A stretch of 64,000 nucleotides of DNA from Lysobacter sp. (GCA_013141175.1 JABFRN010000001.1:3554001-3618000); one strand, 5' to 3'. Positions 1 to 9,192 are shown, counted from the first letter of the stretch. Made by a program: numbers and translations. Notes: generated by a model not told the origin, from the sequence alone.

Positions 1-2048
1 CGCTCTGGGTATGGCTGCTGCTGGTGCCGGCGCTGGTCGAAGCGCGCGGCCTTGAGACGCAGTGGTTGCGCGAGGGGCCGGGTGGCTGGTCGATACTCGC
101 GCCGGACGCGTTCTTCGGGCTCACCGGCTGGAGCCGGCTCGGACGTGCGGTGACGATGAGCCTGTTCGCCGGCGTGATCGTCACATTGTTCGCATCGACG
201 CGCGCGACCGCGTGGTGGCAGGCGGGCCCGCGCCGTGCGGGCGCGCGCGGACTCGCACTCGATACCTTGCGCGATGCCGGACGCCGATTTCTTCCGCGCG
301 AGACCGTCGATGCCGCGCTGCTGGGCGCACCCGCCGCCGGTGCGGTGCCGGTGCTGCAGGAGACGCGGCTGGAGCGCGAGCTCGCGGCGGTGTTGGGGTC
401 GGCGTCCGCACGCCTGCTGCTGGACGCCGCGCGTCGCGAGGCGGGCCGCGATTTCGATACGGTCGCCGCGATCGTCGGCGAAGCCTCGCAGGATCTGCGC
501 TTCAACCAGCGCCTGCTCGAAGCCGCGTTGGAGAACATGAGCCAGGGCATCAGTGTCGTCGATCGCGATCTGCGCCTGGTGGCATGGAACCACCGCTACG
601 CAGAACTGTTCGGTTATCCGGAATCGCTGCTGCGCGTGGGCGTGCCGGTCGCCGATCTGGTGCGCTACAACCTGCGCAATGGCTGGAACGCGAGTTCGAT
701 CGAAGAGGAAGTCGAGAAACGCGTGCGCCACATGCATGCCGGCACACCGTACATCAGCGAGCGCGTGTTTCCCGATGGCGGTGCGGTCGAAGACGGCGTG
801 ATCGAAATCCGCGGCAATCCGATGCCCGACGGCGGTTTCGTCGCGACGTTCACCGATGTCACCGCGTTCCGCCATGCCGAGGCCGAACTGATCCGCAGCA
901 ACGAAACGCTGGAGCAGCGCGTGGCCGACCGCACCGCGCGACTCGATCAGGCGCGTGCCGACGCCGAGCGCGCCAACGATGCCAAAAGCCGCTTCCTCGC
1001 CGCGATCGGCCACGATCTGCTGCAGCCGCTGCATGCGGCGCAGTTGTTCACCGACGCGCTGGTGGAACAACTGCCCGCCGAAGCGCAGCGCGCGACCGCA
1101 CAGCAGATCCGCGGTGCGCTGGATTCCACCGGCGACCTGCTGTCGGGGCTGCTGGACATGTCGCGGCTGGAAGCCGGTGGTCTGGTGCCGCAGCCGCGCG
1201 TATTTCCGCTGGCCGACGTGCTGGAACCGCTGGCGTCGGAATTCCGCGCGCTCGCCGCGGAGCGCGGCCTGCGCTTCCGCTATCGCGCCACCCGCGCCTG
1301 GGTGCACACCGATCCGCAGTTGTTGCGGCGGGTGTTGCAGAACTTTCTCGCCAATGCCGTGCGTTACACCGAACGCGGCGGCGTGCTGCTGGGCGTTCGC
1401 CATGACGGCGGCCGACTGCGGATCGAAGTACACGACACCGGCCCCGGCATTCCCGAATCGCAGCAACGGGTGATCTTCGAGGAATTCCGGCGTGGAGACG
1501 GCGCCGCAGGGCAGGGGCTCGGTCTGGGCCTGGCCATCGCCGATCGCATCGCGCGTCTGCTCGATGCGCCGCTGCGGCTGCGCAGTCGCCGTGCGCGTGG
1601 AACGGTGTTTTCGCTGATGCTGGCTTCGATCGCCGCGCCACAGCAGGAAGCGACGCCTGCCGCGGCGGGTCTCGAAGGGTTGCGCGTGTTGATCGTCGAC
1701 AACGATCGACACGCGCTGGCGGCACTGCGCACGATTCTCGAAAGCTGGCATTGCAGCGTAGACGCCGTCGCCGATGGCGCGGATGCCGAAGCGCTGCTCG
1801 CTGCGGGCGCGGATCATGCGCTCTGGCTGTTCGACTATCACCTCGACGATGGCGATACCGGCGTTGCGGTGCAGGCCCGGCTCGCACAGCGTTTCGGCAC
1901 GCGTCCGACCTTGATCCTCAGCGCCGACGACAGTGGCGATGTGCGTCGCGTCGCGCTGGAGCATGGCCTCGGTCTGTTGCCGAAGCCGGTCAAAGCGCTG
2001 GCGCTGAAATCGATGCTTCGAAGGATGTTGACCGCGCGCGCGGCGTGA
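1..2048 (+). CDS. Hybrid sensor histidine kinase/response regulator with N-terminal transporter-like membrane region (5' end outside window)
   Basis: The reading frame is open to the left edge, so the start is missing. The first visible residues are the hydrophobic end of a membrane region (two segments to about nt 200) that resembles the last helices of the sodium/solute symporter domain found fused to kinases in Pseudomonas and Xanthomonas. A PAS domain follows (about nt 500-880, containing ENMSQGISVVDRD), then a coiled linker and a HisKA H-box GHDLLQPLHAA with the phospho-accepting His codon at 1011. The HATPase domain has the N-box NFLANAVRY, HDTGPGIP and GLGLGLAIA. A receiver domain ends the protein (VLIVDNDRHAL; acceptor Asp codon at 1833 in FDYHLDD; LPKPVK). 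Expected role: membrane sensor that autophosphorylates and passes phosphate to its own receiver or to a partner. The ligand is unknown. The kinase assignment is firm; the symporter part is inferred from a short stretch. Confidence 0.9.
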   Translation, partial: LWVWLLLVPALVEARGLETQWLREGPGGWSILAPDAFFGLTGWSRLGRAVTMSLFAGVIVTLFASTRATAWWQAGPRRAGARGLALDTLRDAGRRFLPRETVDAALLGAPAAGAVPVLQETRLERELAAVLGSASARLLLDAARREAGRDFDTVAAIVGEASQDLRFNQRLLEAALENMSQGISVVDRDLRLVAWNHRYAELFGYPESLLRVGVPVADLVRYNLRNGWNASSIEEEVEKRVRHMHAGTPYISERVFPDGGAVEDGVIEIRGNPMPDGGFVATFTDVTAFRHAEAELIRSNETLEQRVADRTARLDQARADAERANDAKSRFLAAIGHDLLQPLHAAQLFTDALVEQLPAEAQRATAQQIRGALDSTGDLLSGLLDMSRLEAGGLVPQPRVFPLADVLEPLASEFRALAAERGLRFRYRATRAWVHTDPQLLRRVLQNFLANAVRYTERGGVLLGVRHDGGRLRIEVHDTGPGIPESQQRVIFEEFRRGDGAAGQGLGLGLAIADRIARLLDAPLRLRSRRARGTVFSLMLASIAAPQQEATPAAAGLEGLRVLIVDNDRHALAALRTILESWHCSVDAVADGADAEALLAAGADHALWLFDYHLDDGDTGVAVQARLAQRFGTRPTLILSADDSGDVRRVALEHGLGLLPKPVKALALKSMLRRMLTARAA

Positions 2049-2127
2049 TCGGCTGCGCGATGTCGTTTCACAGGGTGTGCGTGTCGCGCACCGGTTTCGA
2101 GATCATCGCGAAAAGCCGATGCGCCAG

Positions 2128-2345
2128 GGCCTGATGCATCCCCACACTTCGTGCAGTTCAAGAAACGTCGTTATCCCCACGAATGTGGGGATCCAGCGAC
2201 TTCAAGCTTCTGCGCAGCATAAAGACACTGGGTTCCCGCGTTCGCGGGAACGACGGGTAAAAAGAGCGGTGTCTGCAGATCAGGTGACTGCCGATCAATC
2301 GATCCGTTCGATGTCCATGGGGAAGAAGTGGGGACGCCCCAGGCC
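2128..2345. repeat. Copy A of a ~200-bp intergenic repeat with imperfect terminal inverted repeats
   Basis: The ends read GGCCTGATGCATCCCCAC on the left and GTGGGGACGCCCCAGGCC on the right, which are imperfect inverted copies of each other. Inside are two GC-rich hairpins (near 2172-2195 and 2231-2254) and the core GCCGATCAATCGATCCGTT, which is identical in three other copies at 44381, 50290 and 59141. The element fills most of the gap between the kinase and the Nudix gene. Confidence 0.75.
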
Positions 2346-2356
2346 AAGGCGCCCCC

Positions 2357-2362
2357 TATAAT
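2357..2362 (+). promoter_or_regulatory. Candidate -10 box (TATAAT) for the Nudix gene
   Basis: A perfect TATAAT lies 26 bp before the ATG and just outside repeat copy A. No convincing -35 box is visible at 16-18 bp spacing; that position falls inside the repeat end. Confidence 0.4.
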
Positions 2363-2388
2363 CCGTTCGTTCGTACAGGAAGCTTCGC

Positions 2389-2877
2389 ATGCCCTACACA
2401 CCGATTGTCGCCACACTCGGCTACGTGCTGTCGCCGGATCGCAGGCAGGTGCTGTTGATCCACCGCAATGCGCGGCCCGACGACCAGCATCTCGGCAAGT
2501 ACAACGGCCTCGGCGGCAAGCTCGAAGCCGACGAGGACGTGGTCGCGGGCATGCGTCGCGAGATCCACGAGGAGGCCGGCATCCACTGCGATGAACTCGT
2601 CTTGCGCGGCACGATCAGCTGGCCGGGTTTCGGCAAACAGGGCGAGGACTGGCTCGGGTTCGTGTTCCTGATCACGGCTTACAGCGGTACGCCGCACGCG
2701 ACCAATGCCGAAGGCGTGCTGGAGTGGGTGCCGGTGGAGCGCATTCTGGATTTGCCGCTGTGGGATGGCGACCGCCGCTTCCTGCCGCTGGTGTTCGACG
2801 ACGACTCCCGAGGCTTCCATGGGGTGATGCCGTATCGCGATGGCAGGATGGTGTCGTGGGCGTATTCGCGGGTGTGA
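2389..2877 (+). CDS. Nudix hydrolase, MutT/8-oxo-dGTP diphosphatase-like
   Basis: 162 residues. The Nudix box is complete (GGKLEADEDVVAGMRREI continuing into HEEAGI), giving the Mg-binding REIHEE core, at about residues 43-66. It hydrolyses a nucleoside diphosphate linked to another moiety. The overall length and the LGKYNGLGGKLE segment are like the 8-oxo-dGTP diphosphatases that clean the nucleotide pool, but the substrate cannot be read from sequence. The ATG is preceded by AGGAAG at good spacing, and a TATAAT sits 26 bp upstream. It appears to be a single-gene unit: the next gene starts 82 bp later after a gap with no obvious terminator. Confidence 0.85.
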   Translation: MPYTPIVATLGYVLSPDRRQVLLIHRNARPDDQHLGKYNGLGGKLEADEDVVAGMRREIHEEAGIHCDELVLRGTISWPGFGKQGEDWLGFVFLITAYSGTPHATNAEGVLEWVPVERILDLPLWDGDRRFLPLVFDDDSRGFHGVMPYRDGRMVSWAYSRV

Positions 2878-2959
2878 GCGATGACGCGATGTCCACTCCC
2901 GCTCATGTCCGGGCTAAAGTGGGCCGCCGATTTGACACTCGATTTGACAGGGGTACTGC

Positions 2960-3550
2960 ATGAAACAATTCGTCATCACCCTGATCGCCGTGCTCGTCGG
3001 CGGTTTCCTGGCGCTGTTGGGCTACGACCGTTTCATTGTCCAGCCGCGCGAGGCTGCGGCGGCCGAGGCCGCTGCCAAAGCGCAGGCAGGACCCGCGAAT
3101 CCGCAGGTTGATCTGGGGCGCGCCCGCGCCGAAGCGCAGCAGGTCGCCGCCGAGGTCGAAGCTTCGGTGCAGCGCAGCGTCGACGGCGCCCGCGAAGCGA
3201 TGGATGCCCAGGCCAAGGTGATGGACCGCCGTGCGCTGATCGCGGATGCCGCCAGCCGGGCGACGATGTTCCGGGTGTCGCTCACCGAGTATTACCAGAG
3301 CAATGGTCGCTGGCCGCGCGATGCCGATGAGGCAGGACTGCCGGCCCCGACCGAGATGCGCGGCGGCGCCGTGCGCGAGATCAGGCTCGGGACGCAGGGC
3401 GTGGTCACGGTGAAGATGGACGAACGCTTCCCCGAGGGCAGTGCGATCGTGCTGCGTCCTGCCGTGAATGCGGCATCGGGAATGGTCGACTGGACCTGCG
3501 AGGTCAAGGGCGATGAGTTGAAGCAGTCCCTGCCGAGATGCAAAGGCTGA
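2960..3550 (+). CDS. Membrane-anchored protein with type IV pilin-like C-terminal domain
   Basis: 196 residues. An N-terminal hydrophobic anchor (residues 5-24) is followed by an Ala/Glu/Gln-rich helical stretch (about 33-80). The C-terminal region has the order seen in PilA-type pilins: YYQSNGRWPRDADEAGL, a VTVKMD strand, IVLRP, a DWTCE motif and a final LPRC. The two cysteines could form the pilin D-loop disulfide. Unlike a real pilin, the N-terminus has no prepilin-peptidase site (no G-F/M-T-L-I-E). The protein is therefore probably a permanently anchored pilin-fold protein and not a fibre subunit. It is convergent with the PP2C gene, with 21 bp between stop codons. Function unknown. Confidence 0.7.
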   Translation: MKQFVITLIAVLVGGFLALLGYDRFIVQPREAAAAEAAAKAQAGPANPQVDLGRARAEAQQVAAEVEASVQRSVDGAREAMDAQAKVMDRRALIADAASRATMFRVSLTEYYQSNGRWPRDADEAGLPAPTEMRGGAVREIRLGTQGVVTVKMDERFPEGSAIVLRPAVNAASGMVDWTCEVKGDELKQSLPRCKG

Positions 3551-3571
3551 ACATGGACAGCCGCCGCAACC

Positions 3572-4306
3572 TCAATTGCGGCGGACCAGCACCACGGTGA
3601 TGTTGTCCGAGCCGCCGCCGTCGAGTGCAGCTGCAACGAGACCATCGACGCATTCCTGTGCGCTGCATTCGATATGCGAGAGCACCTGCGACAGGTTGCC
3701 GTCGTCGACTTCCTCGGTCAGACCGTCGCTGCACAGCAGCAGTTGCATGCCCGGGCGCAGCTCCCCGGACAGGGTCTCGACATTGAGGTTCTGCGGGTCG
3801 GTCACGCCCAATGCCTGGGTGACGACGTTGCGATGCGGATGGCTGCGCGCCTGATCGACGGTGATCGCGCCCTGCGAGATCAGTTCCTGGACATAGCTGT
3901 GGTCGTGCGAGAGCTGGGCCAACTGGCCGTCGCGCCACAGATAGGCGCGGCTGTCGCCGACCCAGGCCACTTCGAAGCGGTTGCCGAGGACGCGCAGGGC
4001 GACCACGGTCGTGCCCATCGGCAGGGCGTCGCTGCGCTGGCGAGAGACACGGATGATTTCCTCATCGGCGGTGCGGATCGCCTGGGCGAGGGATGCGCCC
4101 TGGCGGATCTCGCGGACGATGGTCTCGCGGGCGAGCGCGCTGGCGACTTCGCCGTACTCATGGCCGCCCATGCCGTCGGCGACCAGCCACAGCCCGAGGT
4201 CGCTGTCACCGTAATAGGTGTCCTCGTTGAGCTCGCGGCGCAGTCCGGCGTGGGTCAGGTGCCCGAATTCGATCATGCAACGGCCATGGGGGAGGGAGTC
4301 AGCCAT
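3572..4306 (-). CDS. PP2C-family serine/threonine protein phosphatase (Stp1/PppA-like)
   Basis: About 244 residues from the chosen start. The PP2C metal-binding and catalytic motifs are all present in order: RRELNEDTYYGD, VADGMGGHEYGE, GTTVVAL, AWVGDSRAYL, LLLCSDGLTEEVDD and SDNITVVLV. Family role: Mn/Mg-dependent removal of phosphate from Ser/Thr proteins, usually paired with an Hanks-type kinase. No such kinase is in this window. The frame is open upstream to 4432, but the family-like part begins at MIEFGHLTHAG. I chose the ATG at 4306, which adds ten residues; the ATG at 4276 is an alternative, and neither has a strong ribosome site. PP2C proteins of this type can control type VI secretion (PppA), but this gene lies about 55 kb from the T6SS genes, so no link is claimed. 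Confidence 0.85.
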   Translation of the reverse strand: MADSLPHGRCMIEFGHLTHAGLRRELNEDTYYGDSDLGLWLVADGMGGHEYGEVASALARETIVREIRQGASLAQAIRTADEEIIRVSRQRSDALPMGTTVVALRVLGNRFEVAWVGDSRAYLWRDGQLAQLSHDHSYVQELISQGAITVDQARSHPHRNVVTQALGVTDPQNLNVETLSGELRPGMQLLLCSDGLTEEVDDGNLSQVLSHIECSAQECVDGLVAAALDGGGSDNITVVLVRRN

Positions 4307-4409
4307 ATCCTCGGGGATATACGTAATCGAAGGATGAAACCGGACGCGGACGAAAAATCGATCGCCGATCCGAACGCTGGCATCCCGGCCTGTGTCGCTT
4401 CCATTCCCG

Positions 4410-4430
4410 CAGATACGCAAAGCGCCCCGC
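4410..4430 (+). repeat. Direct repeat of the tRNA-Ser downstream sequence
   Basis: CAGATACGCAAAGCGCCCCGC here is found again at 4618-4638, and its complement is in the right arm of the hairpin at 4642-4661. It is therefore a third copy of a motif that otherwise belongs to the tRNA-Ser 3' flank. The sequence after this copy (GGGGGATTC) also resembles the tRNA T-arm. Confidence 0.6.
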
Positions 4431-4605
4431 AAACATCAGGGGGATTCACTCGGCACATCCATGTGCCTTTCCGGCCAGCGCTCGCGCGCTGGCGTTCGGC
4501 GGCGCGCGGACATGCCGCGCGATGATCCGCCTCACCCCTGCGGGCGGCTTCGCCGTGCCGATCGGCAATCCTGCCGATCGGTCGAACCTGGGGTCCTCAT
4601 CGAAG

Positions 4606-4749
<144 letters not shown>

Positions 4750-4873
4750 GAAGGGGCTCGCGACGATGGATTGCGGTCCACCGCTGCGGGGGCGTCATCA
4801 TAAGGGGCGAGGCGCCCGGGGACAAGGCGCGTACACTTCCCGCCTCACTTCCCGCCATTCCAGATACGCCGCC

Positions 4874-5281
4874 ATGTCCGAAATCCTCGCTCCCGTCTCG
4901 TTCGGCGAACTGCTCGACAAGATTGCAATCCTCCAGATCAAATCCGAGCGGATGAGCGACCCGGCCAAGCTCGCCAATGTCCGTAACGAACTGTCGGCAT
5001 TGGAGAACAGCTGGATGGCGCATCCGGCGGCGGGTCACGACATCGCCCGCCTGCGCGCGCAGCTGAAGGCGGTGAACGAGCGGCTTTGGGTGATCGAAGA
5101 CGACATCCGCATCAAGGAAAAGGCGCAGGCTTTCGACGAGGAATTCATCCGCCTCGCACGCAGCGTCTATTTCGAGAACGACGAGCGCGCGCGGATCAAG
5201 AAGGACATCAACCTCGCGCTGGGTTCGGCATATGTAGAAGAGAAGTCGTATCAGGATTACCGCGCTGGCGCGACGCCCTGA
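4874..5281 (+). CDS. DUF6165 family protein
   Basis: 135 residues, mostly charged helix. The start MSEILAPVSFGELLDKIAI, the middle KLANVRNEL and the tail INLALGSAYVEEKSYQDYR match my memory of the conserved DUF6165 family of Xanthomonadaceae. That family is often close to LPS-core genes; here the GT9/kdkA pair begins 1.2 kb downstream. The frame runs upstream into the tRNA, but the family start is at this ATG. No catalytic motif is visible and the function is unknown. Confidence 0.75.
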   Translation: MSEILAPVSFGELLDKIAILQIKSERMSDPAKLANVRNELSALENSWMAHPAAGHDIARLRAQLKAVNERLWVIEDDIRIKEKAQAFDEEFIRLARSVYFENDERARIKKDINLALGSAYVEEKSYQDYRAGATP

Positions 5282-6254
5282 GCGTCATGTGACCGATCCG
5301 GCCCTCGGCAGAGGGTATCCACGCATTTCGTATCGCCCGGGCGGTTGAATCCGCACCGTCGCCGGACGCCGTGTGCGCCGACGATGGCCGCTGCCATGCG
5401 ATCGCCACGGCGATTCTCGGACTGGACTTCGTGGACCTCCGGAATGCGGAAGGGCGGCTTCGCATGTCCGGCGGAGAGGATGGCGTGAAGGCGCTGAAAC
5501 TGGGATGCCTTCCACATTCCGGGGCATCAAGCGGAAATGCTACTAATGGTATCCCTGCCAGCTATATTCACATAGCACTGTTCACTATCGGTAGCGGGTT
5601 CCGCAAAGCTTTCATGGAAATCCGGTGTTTTTGACTCATGGCTACCAGAATTGGCCGAATTCCCGGTGTCCCCCATCTTCCCTTCCTCATCGCTTGCGCT
5701 TACGTTTCACCTGCACGTGAAGGATCGCAGTCGAAGCGCAAGCGGCTACTTCGATCCCGGAGCTCCCGGCCTGCCGGGCACTTCGCAGGCACATGGATGT
5801 GCCGCGTGCATTCGCCCCTCAGGGGGCGCGCGATATCCACGGATGGGTGTCGTGTGTGTTCGGTGCAGGATGCACGCGATTGCCTGGAGGGACCCGACAT
5901 CGTACGGAAACGATGGGCAGAACCAAGGTCGTTGCGCGGGCCCCAAGGAGGGGGCTCGCCCCGGCTGACCCGAGCATGGCCGTATCAACATGGGTCGTAT
6001 CAGGGACGAGACGGATCGGGATTCGGACATCTCGAAATCGAAGGCATACGGACGAACCCTCGCGATGCATCATCGCGGGGGTTTTTTGTTGCCCATCGCG
6101 CCTGCAGGGTCGGTATCGAGCGCTGCAAACGCGCGAATCGGGAAGGGCATCAGCCGCGCGCCGGGTTCTGCGCCTGTTGAAGAGGATTTCTGTCGGAGAG
6201 GATTTCCTCTCGGGTTCGCTGCGCCCATGCGCTTTTTTTGGAAGCGCGCTTCAG
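5282..6254. other. Long gap with no convincing gene
   Basis: About 1 kb with only short or low-quality frames on both strands. Base composition falls near 5530-5640. Several small palindromes are present, and a terminator-like hairpin with a T-run at 6056-6087 implies transcription from the left, so an unrecognised small RNA or a decayed gene is possible. No known RNA family is recognised. Confidence 0.5.
6056..6087 (+). terminator. Rho-independent terminator
   Basis: CCCTCGCGATG and CATCGCGGGGG form the stem and are followed by TTTTTT. No recognised gene lies directly upstream on this strand. Confidence 0.6.
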
Positions 6255-6374
6255 CATGGGAACGTCTATCAGGATGACGAGGATTTCTGGAATTTGAATT
6301 TCTGGATCGGCTCGCCGGATACGGTGATGGGCGGTGGTTCCAACACTTGGCGCGCGCTGGCCAAAGTGAAGTAA
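6255..6374 (+). pseudogene. Possible remnant of a protein C-terminus
   Basis: The last 39 codons before the TAA (HGNVYQDDEDFW then NLNFWIGSPDTVMGGGSN and a final RALAKVK) look like real protein: mixed composition with Trp, Asn and Asp, in contrast to the Arg-rich shadow sequence upstream in the same frame. A GC hairpin at 6399-6425 follows. No start codon or upstream domain can be joined to it, so it may be the decayed end of a lost gene or chance. Confidence 0.25.
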
Positions 6375-6398
6375 TCGGCTCTGCGATCCGACTGTGGA

Positions 6399-6425
6399 CG
6401 CCCTCCGGTCAAAGCCGGAGGGCGT
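6399..6425. terminator. GC-rich hairpin between converging units
   Basis: ACGCCCTCCGG and CCGGAGGGCGT with a TCAAA loop. It lies 78 bp past the stop of the minus-strand GT9 gene and just after the remnant. Neither side has a strong T-run. Confidence 0.45.
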
Positions 6426-6502
6426 TCGTGCATGGCGAGTGCAATTCCGACTTCGCCGACGATGTCCGGAAATCGTACGAGGAGGCTTGTCTCCGCACTG
6501 GG

Positions 6503-7543
6503 TTATCGGCAGGCGTCGACATATCGTTCGAACGCCGCGATGCCATCCTCCACCGTCACCAGATCCATCACTCCATCGTGCTCGATCTTGGCACCCCATT
6601 TGAGTTCGCTGGCGGGCTTGCCGAGGTATTTCCGCGCTGCATCGTCGTAGCGATCGACGCAGAAACGGAGATCCGAATACGGCCCGCTGCGGCGCGGATT
6701 GCTGGCCGCGTGCAGGCCCAGCACCCTGGTGCCCATCGCATTGGCGATATGCATCGGCCCGGAATCCGGCGTCATCAGCAGGTCGGCGCGTCCCAGTAGC
6801 GCCGGCAGCTGTTTGAGCGTGTCCTTGCCGACCAGATCGAGCGCTGGCGCCTGCATCGCTGCGAGGATCGCGTCGCTGGTGTCGCGTTCAAGCTGGCTGC
6901 GCCCGCCGAGCAGCACGACCCGCCAGCCCCGCCCAGCTGCGTGGTCGGCGACTGCGGCGTATCGCTCCGGTGGCCAGTTGCGCAGGGCGTGGCTGGAGCA
7001 GGGCGAGATCGCCAGGGTCGGCACGCCGTTGTCCGGCCATTGCGCACGTGCCCACTCGCGCGCCGCGTCGGGGACCGGCAGGTCCCAGATCACCTCGGTC
7101 TGTTTCAGGCCCAGCGGTTCGCAGAAGCTGCCGATCGCATCGAGTACATGGATGCCGGGCCGGTCGGGGATACGTTCGTTGATGAAGAGGCCATGCAGGT
7201 CCTTCGAGCGCGATCGGTCGTAGCCGATCCTGCGTGTCGCCGGCAGGAACGCCGACAGCAGATTCGCCCGCGCCGCCACCTGCATCTGCAGCAGTGCGTC
7301 GAAGCGCCGGCCCTGCAGTTCGCGGCGCAGCATGCGCATCCCGGCCAGACCGGTCTTCTTGTCGTAGACCAGGAATTCGACTCCCGGCAGACCCTCCAGC
7401 AGTTTCTGCTCGCCCTTGCCGATCACCCAGGTCAGTGCGACTCCGGGCCAGGCCTGGCGCAGGGTGCGGATGAGCGGCAGGACATGGGTCACGTCGCCCA
7501 GTGCGGACAGGCGCAGCAGGCAGATCGACTGGGGGACGTTCAA
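6503..7543 (-). CDS. Glycosyltransferase family 9 (heptosyltransferase-like), LPS core
   Basis: 346 residues. The N-terminal LLRLSALGDVTHVLPLIRTL and the C-terminal donor-site region TPDSGPMHIANAMGTRVLGL are GT9 signatures (WaaC/WaaF family). These cytoplasmic enzymes add ADP-heptose or a related sugar to the inner core of lipopolysaccharide. Only 36 bp separate its start from the divergent Kdo kinase gene, which acts on the same molecule. The conserved region begins six residues after a TTG, and no ATG is available nearby, so the start is TTG at 7543. The ribosome site is weak. Acceptor and exact sugar cannot be told from sequence. Confidence 0.88.
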   Translation of the reverse strand: MNVPQSICLLRLSALGDVTHVLPLIRTLRQAWPGVALTWVIGKGEQKLLEGLPGVEFLVYDKKTGLAGMRMLRRELQGRRFDALLQMQVAARANLLSAFLPATRRIGYDRSRSKDLHGLFINERIPDRPGIHVLDAIGSFCEPLGLKQTEVIWDLPVPDAAREWARAQWPDNGVPTLAISPCSSHALRNWPPERYAAVADHAAGRGWRVVLLGGRSQLERDTSDAILAAMQAPALDLVGKDTLKQLPALLGRADLLMTPDSGPMHIANAMGTRVLGLHAASNPRRSGPYSDLRFCVDRYDDAARKYLGKPASELKWGAKIEHDGVMDLVTVEDGIAAFERYVDACR

Positions 7544-7579
7544 AATATTTTCTTCACTTGCAGTTGATAGACTCGGTCA

Positions 7580-8365
7580 ATGGCCGCCTTCGATGCCACC
7601 GAAAGCCTGACGCCGTTCCGCGATGTGCGCGGAGCGGGGGGAGGGGCGATTCTGTTCGACGCGACCTGCCTGCGGCAAGCGGGCGGGCGGGCGGCCGATC
7701 CTGTCTGGTTCGATCCGGCCTGGTGGGGCGACCGCGCCGAACCCGTCGGAAGCGGTGGCCGCGGCGGCGCCTGGTTCGTCGACGGCGCGCCGTCGGGAGG
7801 CGGTTTCGGCCCGGCGGTGCTGCGGCACTATCTACGCGGCGGTGTCGCTGCCCGGTTCAGTCACAACCGTTTCATCTGGCGCGGGGTCGGTCGGATCCGC
7901 AGCTTCGATGAATTCCGCCTGCTCCGCGAGCTGCTGCGCCGGAAGTTGCCGGTGCCGCGTCCCATCGCCGCGATCTACTGGCGCGACGGGATGTCCTATC
8001 GTGCCGGCATCCTGCTCGAACGTTTGCAGGGCGTGACATCGCTCGCCGATCGCGCCACCGCTGCCGGCAGCGCTGCGCCGTGGAAGGAGGCGGGGCAGAT
8101 GATCGCCCGCATCCACCGCGCGGGGCTCGATCACGCCGATCTCAACGCTCACAACGTGCTGTTCGAGGACAGCGGACGCGGCTGGGTCATCGATCTGGAT
8201 CGCAGTCAGCTGCGGATCCCCGCCACGCCGTGGCGCGAGGCCAATCTCGCCCGCCTGCAGCGCTCGCTGCTGAAGCTGCGCGGCGCACGCAGCGAGGTCG
8301 AGGTGGAGAAGGATTACGCCGCGCTGCGCAACGCGTACGATGCGCTCTGGCAGCGCGGGACCTAG
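7580..8365 (+). CDS. kdkA: 3-deoxy-D-manno-octulosonic acid (Kdo) kinase
   Basis: 261 residues. A kinase-like fold with the catalytic loop [11 protein letters not shown] and the metal-binding IDLDRSQLR is characteristic of the KdkA/WaaP lipopolysaccharide kinases. KdkA phosphorylates Kdo in the lipid A inner core at the inner membrane face, using ATP. The segment [20 protein letters not shown] is the typical N-lobe. The gene is divergent from the GT9 gene with a very short shared upstream region. The next gene starts 11 bp after its stop and is probably co-transcribed. Confidence 0.9.
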   Translation: MAAFDATESLTPFRDVRGAGGGAILFDATCLRQAGGRAADPVWFDPAWWGDRAEPVGSGGRGGAWFVDGAPSGGGFGPAVLRHYLRGGVAARFSHNRFIWRGVGRIRSFDEFRLLRELLRRKLPVPRPIAAIYWRDGMSYRAGILLERLQGVTSLADRATAAGSAAPWKEAGQMIARIHRAGLDHADLNAHNVLFEDSGRGWVIDLDRSQLRIPATPWREANLARLQRSLLKLRGARSEVEVEKDYAALRNAYDALWQRGT

Positions 8366-8376
8366 GCGACAGCACG

Positions 8377-9183
8377 ATGAGTTGGGCTTTGCGGTTTCAT
8401 GGCGTCGGCAACGCGGCGGCGGTCGAATTGGGTTCGGCGATGGCGACCATCGAGCGCGATGCGCGGCCGTGGCTGACCATCGACTGCGGTGCGGAAGGGC
8501 TGAGCGAATACCTTGTGCACTACGGCGAAGCGCCGCGCGCCCTGTTCGTGACCCATGCCCATCTCGATCACATCGGCGGCTTCGAGCGGTTGTTCATCGA
8601 TGCGTTCTTCGACCCGGCGCGGCGCGGGCGCACTCGCGTCTATGTGCCGGCCCGCGTGGTACCGCTGCTGCACCAGCGCGTCGGCGATTATCCGAACGTC
8701 CTCGCCGAGGGCGGCGCGAATTTCTGGGATGCGTTCCAGGTCATCCCGGTCGGCGACGCCTTCTGGCATGAGGGCGTGCGTCTGGAAGTGTTCGAAACCC
8801 GCCACCATTGGCCGCAGACCAGCTATGGCCTGCGCCTGCGCGGCAGCGTCGTCTGGACCAGCGACACCCGGCCGATCCCCGAAGCGCTGGCGCGATACGC
8901 CGATGCCGACGAGTTGATCGCCCACGACTGCGCGCTGCACGGCAATCCTTCGCATTCCGGTATCGACGATCTCGAGCGCGAGTATCCGCCTGCGCTGCTC
9001 GATCGCTGCATCCTCTACCACTACGCCAGTGCCGCCGACGGCGAAGCCCTGCGTGCGCGCGGACGGCGTGTCGCCCATCCCGGCGAATGCATCGCACTCG
9101 CCGCGCCGACCGCGCCGCAGGCGGAGCCCTTCGGCGCAACCGAAACCGTGGATGCCGCCTCTGTTCCGGCATCCGCCACGTAA
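8377..9183 (+). CDS. MBL-fold metallo-hydrolase
   Basis: 268 residues from the ATG at 8377. The metal-binding THAHLDHIGG motif, a downstream conserved His (ETRHHWPQTSYGL), SDTRPIPE and an ELIAHDCAL motif give a metallo-beta-lactamase fold of the RNase Z-like group. The substrate is unknown. The C-terminal 25 residues are Ala/Pro/Thr-rich and look unstructured. It follows kdkA by 11 bp and precedes moaA by 9 bp, so one transcript probably joins LPS and molybdopterin genes here. Confidence 0.8.
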   Translation: MSWALRFHGVGNAAAVELGSAMATIERDARPWLTIDCGAEGLSEYLVHYGEAPRALFVTHAHLDHIGGFERLFIDAFFDPARRGRTRVYVPARVVPLLHQRVGDYPNVLAEGGANFWDAFQVIPVGDAFWHEGVRLEVFETRHHWPQTSYGLRLRGSVVWTSDTRPIPEALARYADADELIAHDCALHGNPSHSGIDDLEREYPPALLDRCILYHYASAADGEALRARGRRVAHPGECIALAAPTAPQAEPFGATETVDAASVPASAT

Positions 9184-9192
9184 CTGGAAGCC

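Noticed and set aside
3572-4306. PP2C as the PppA regulator of the T6SS
   Set aside because: It lies about 55 kb from the T6SS genes, and no PpkA-type kinase or FHA protein is next to it.
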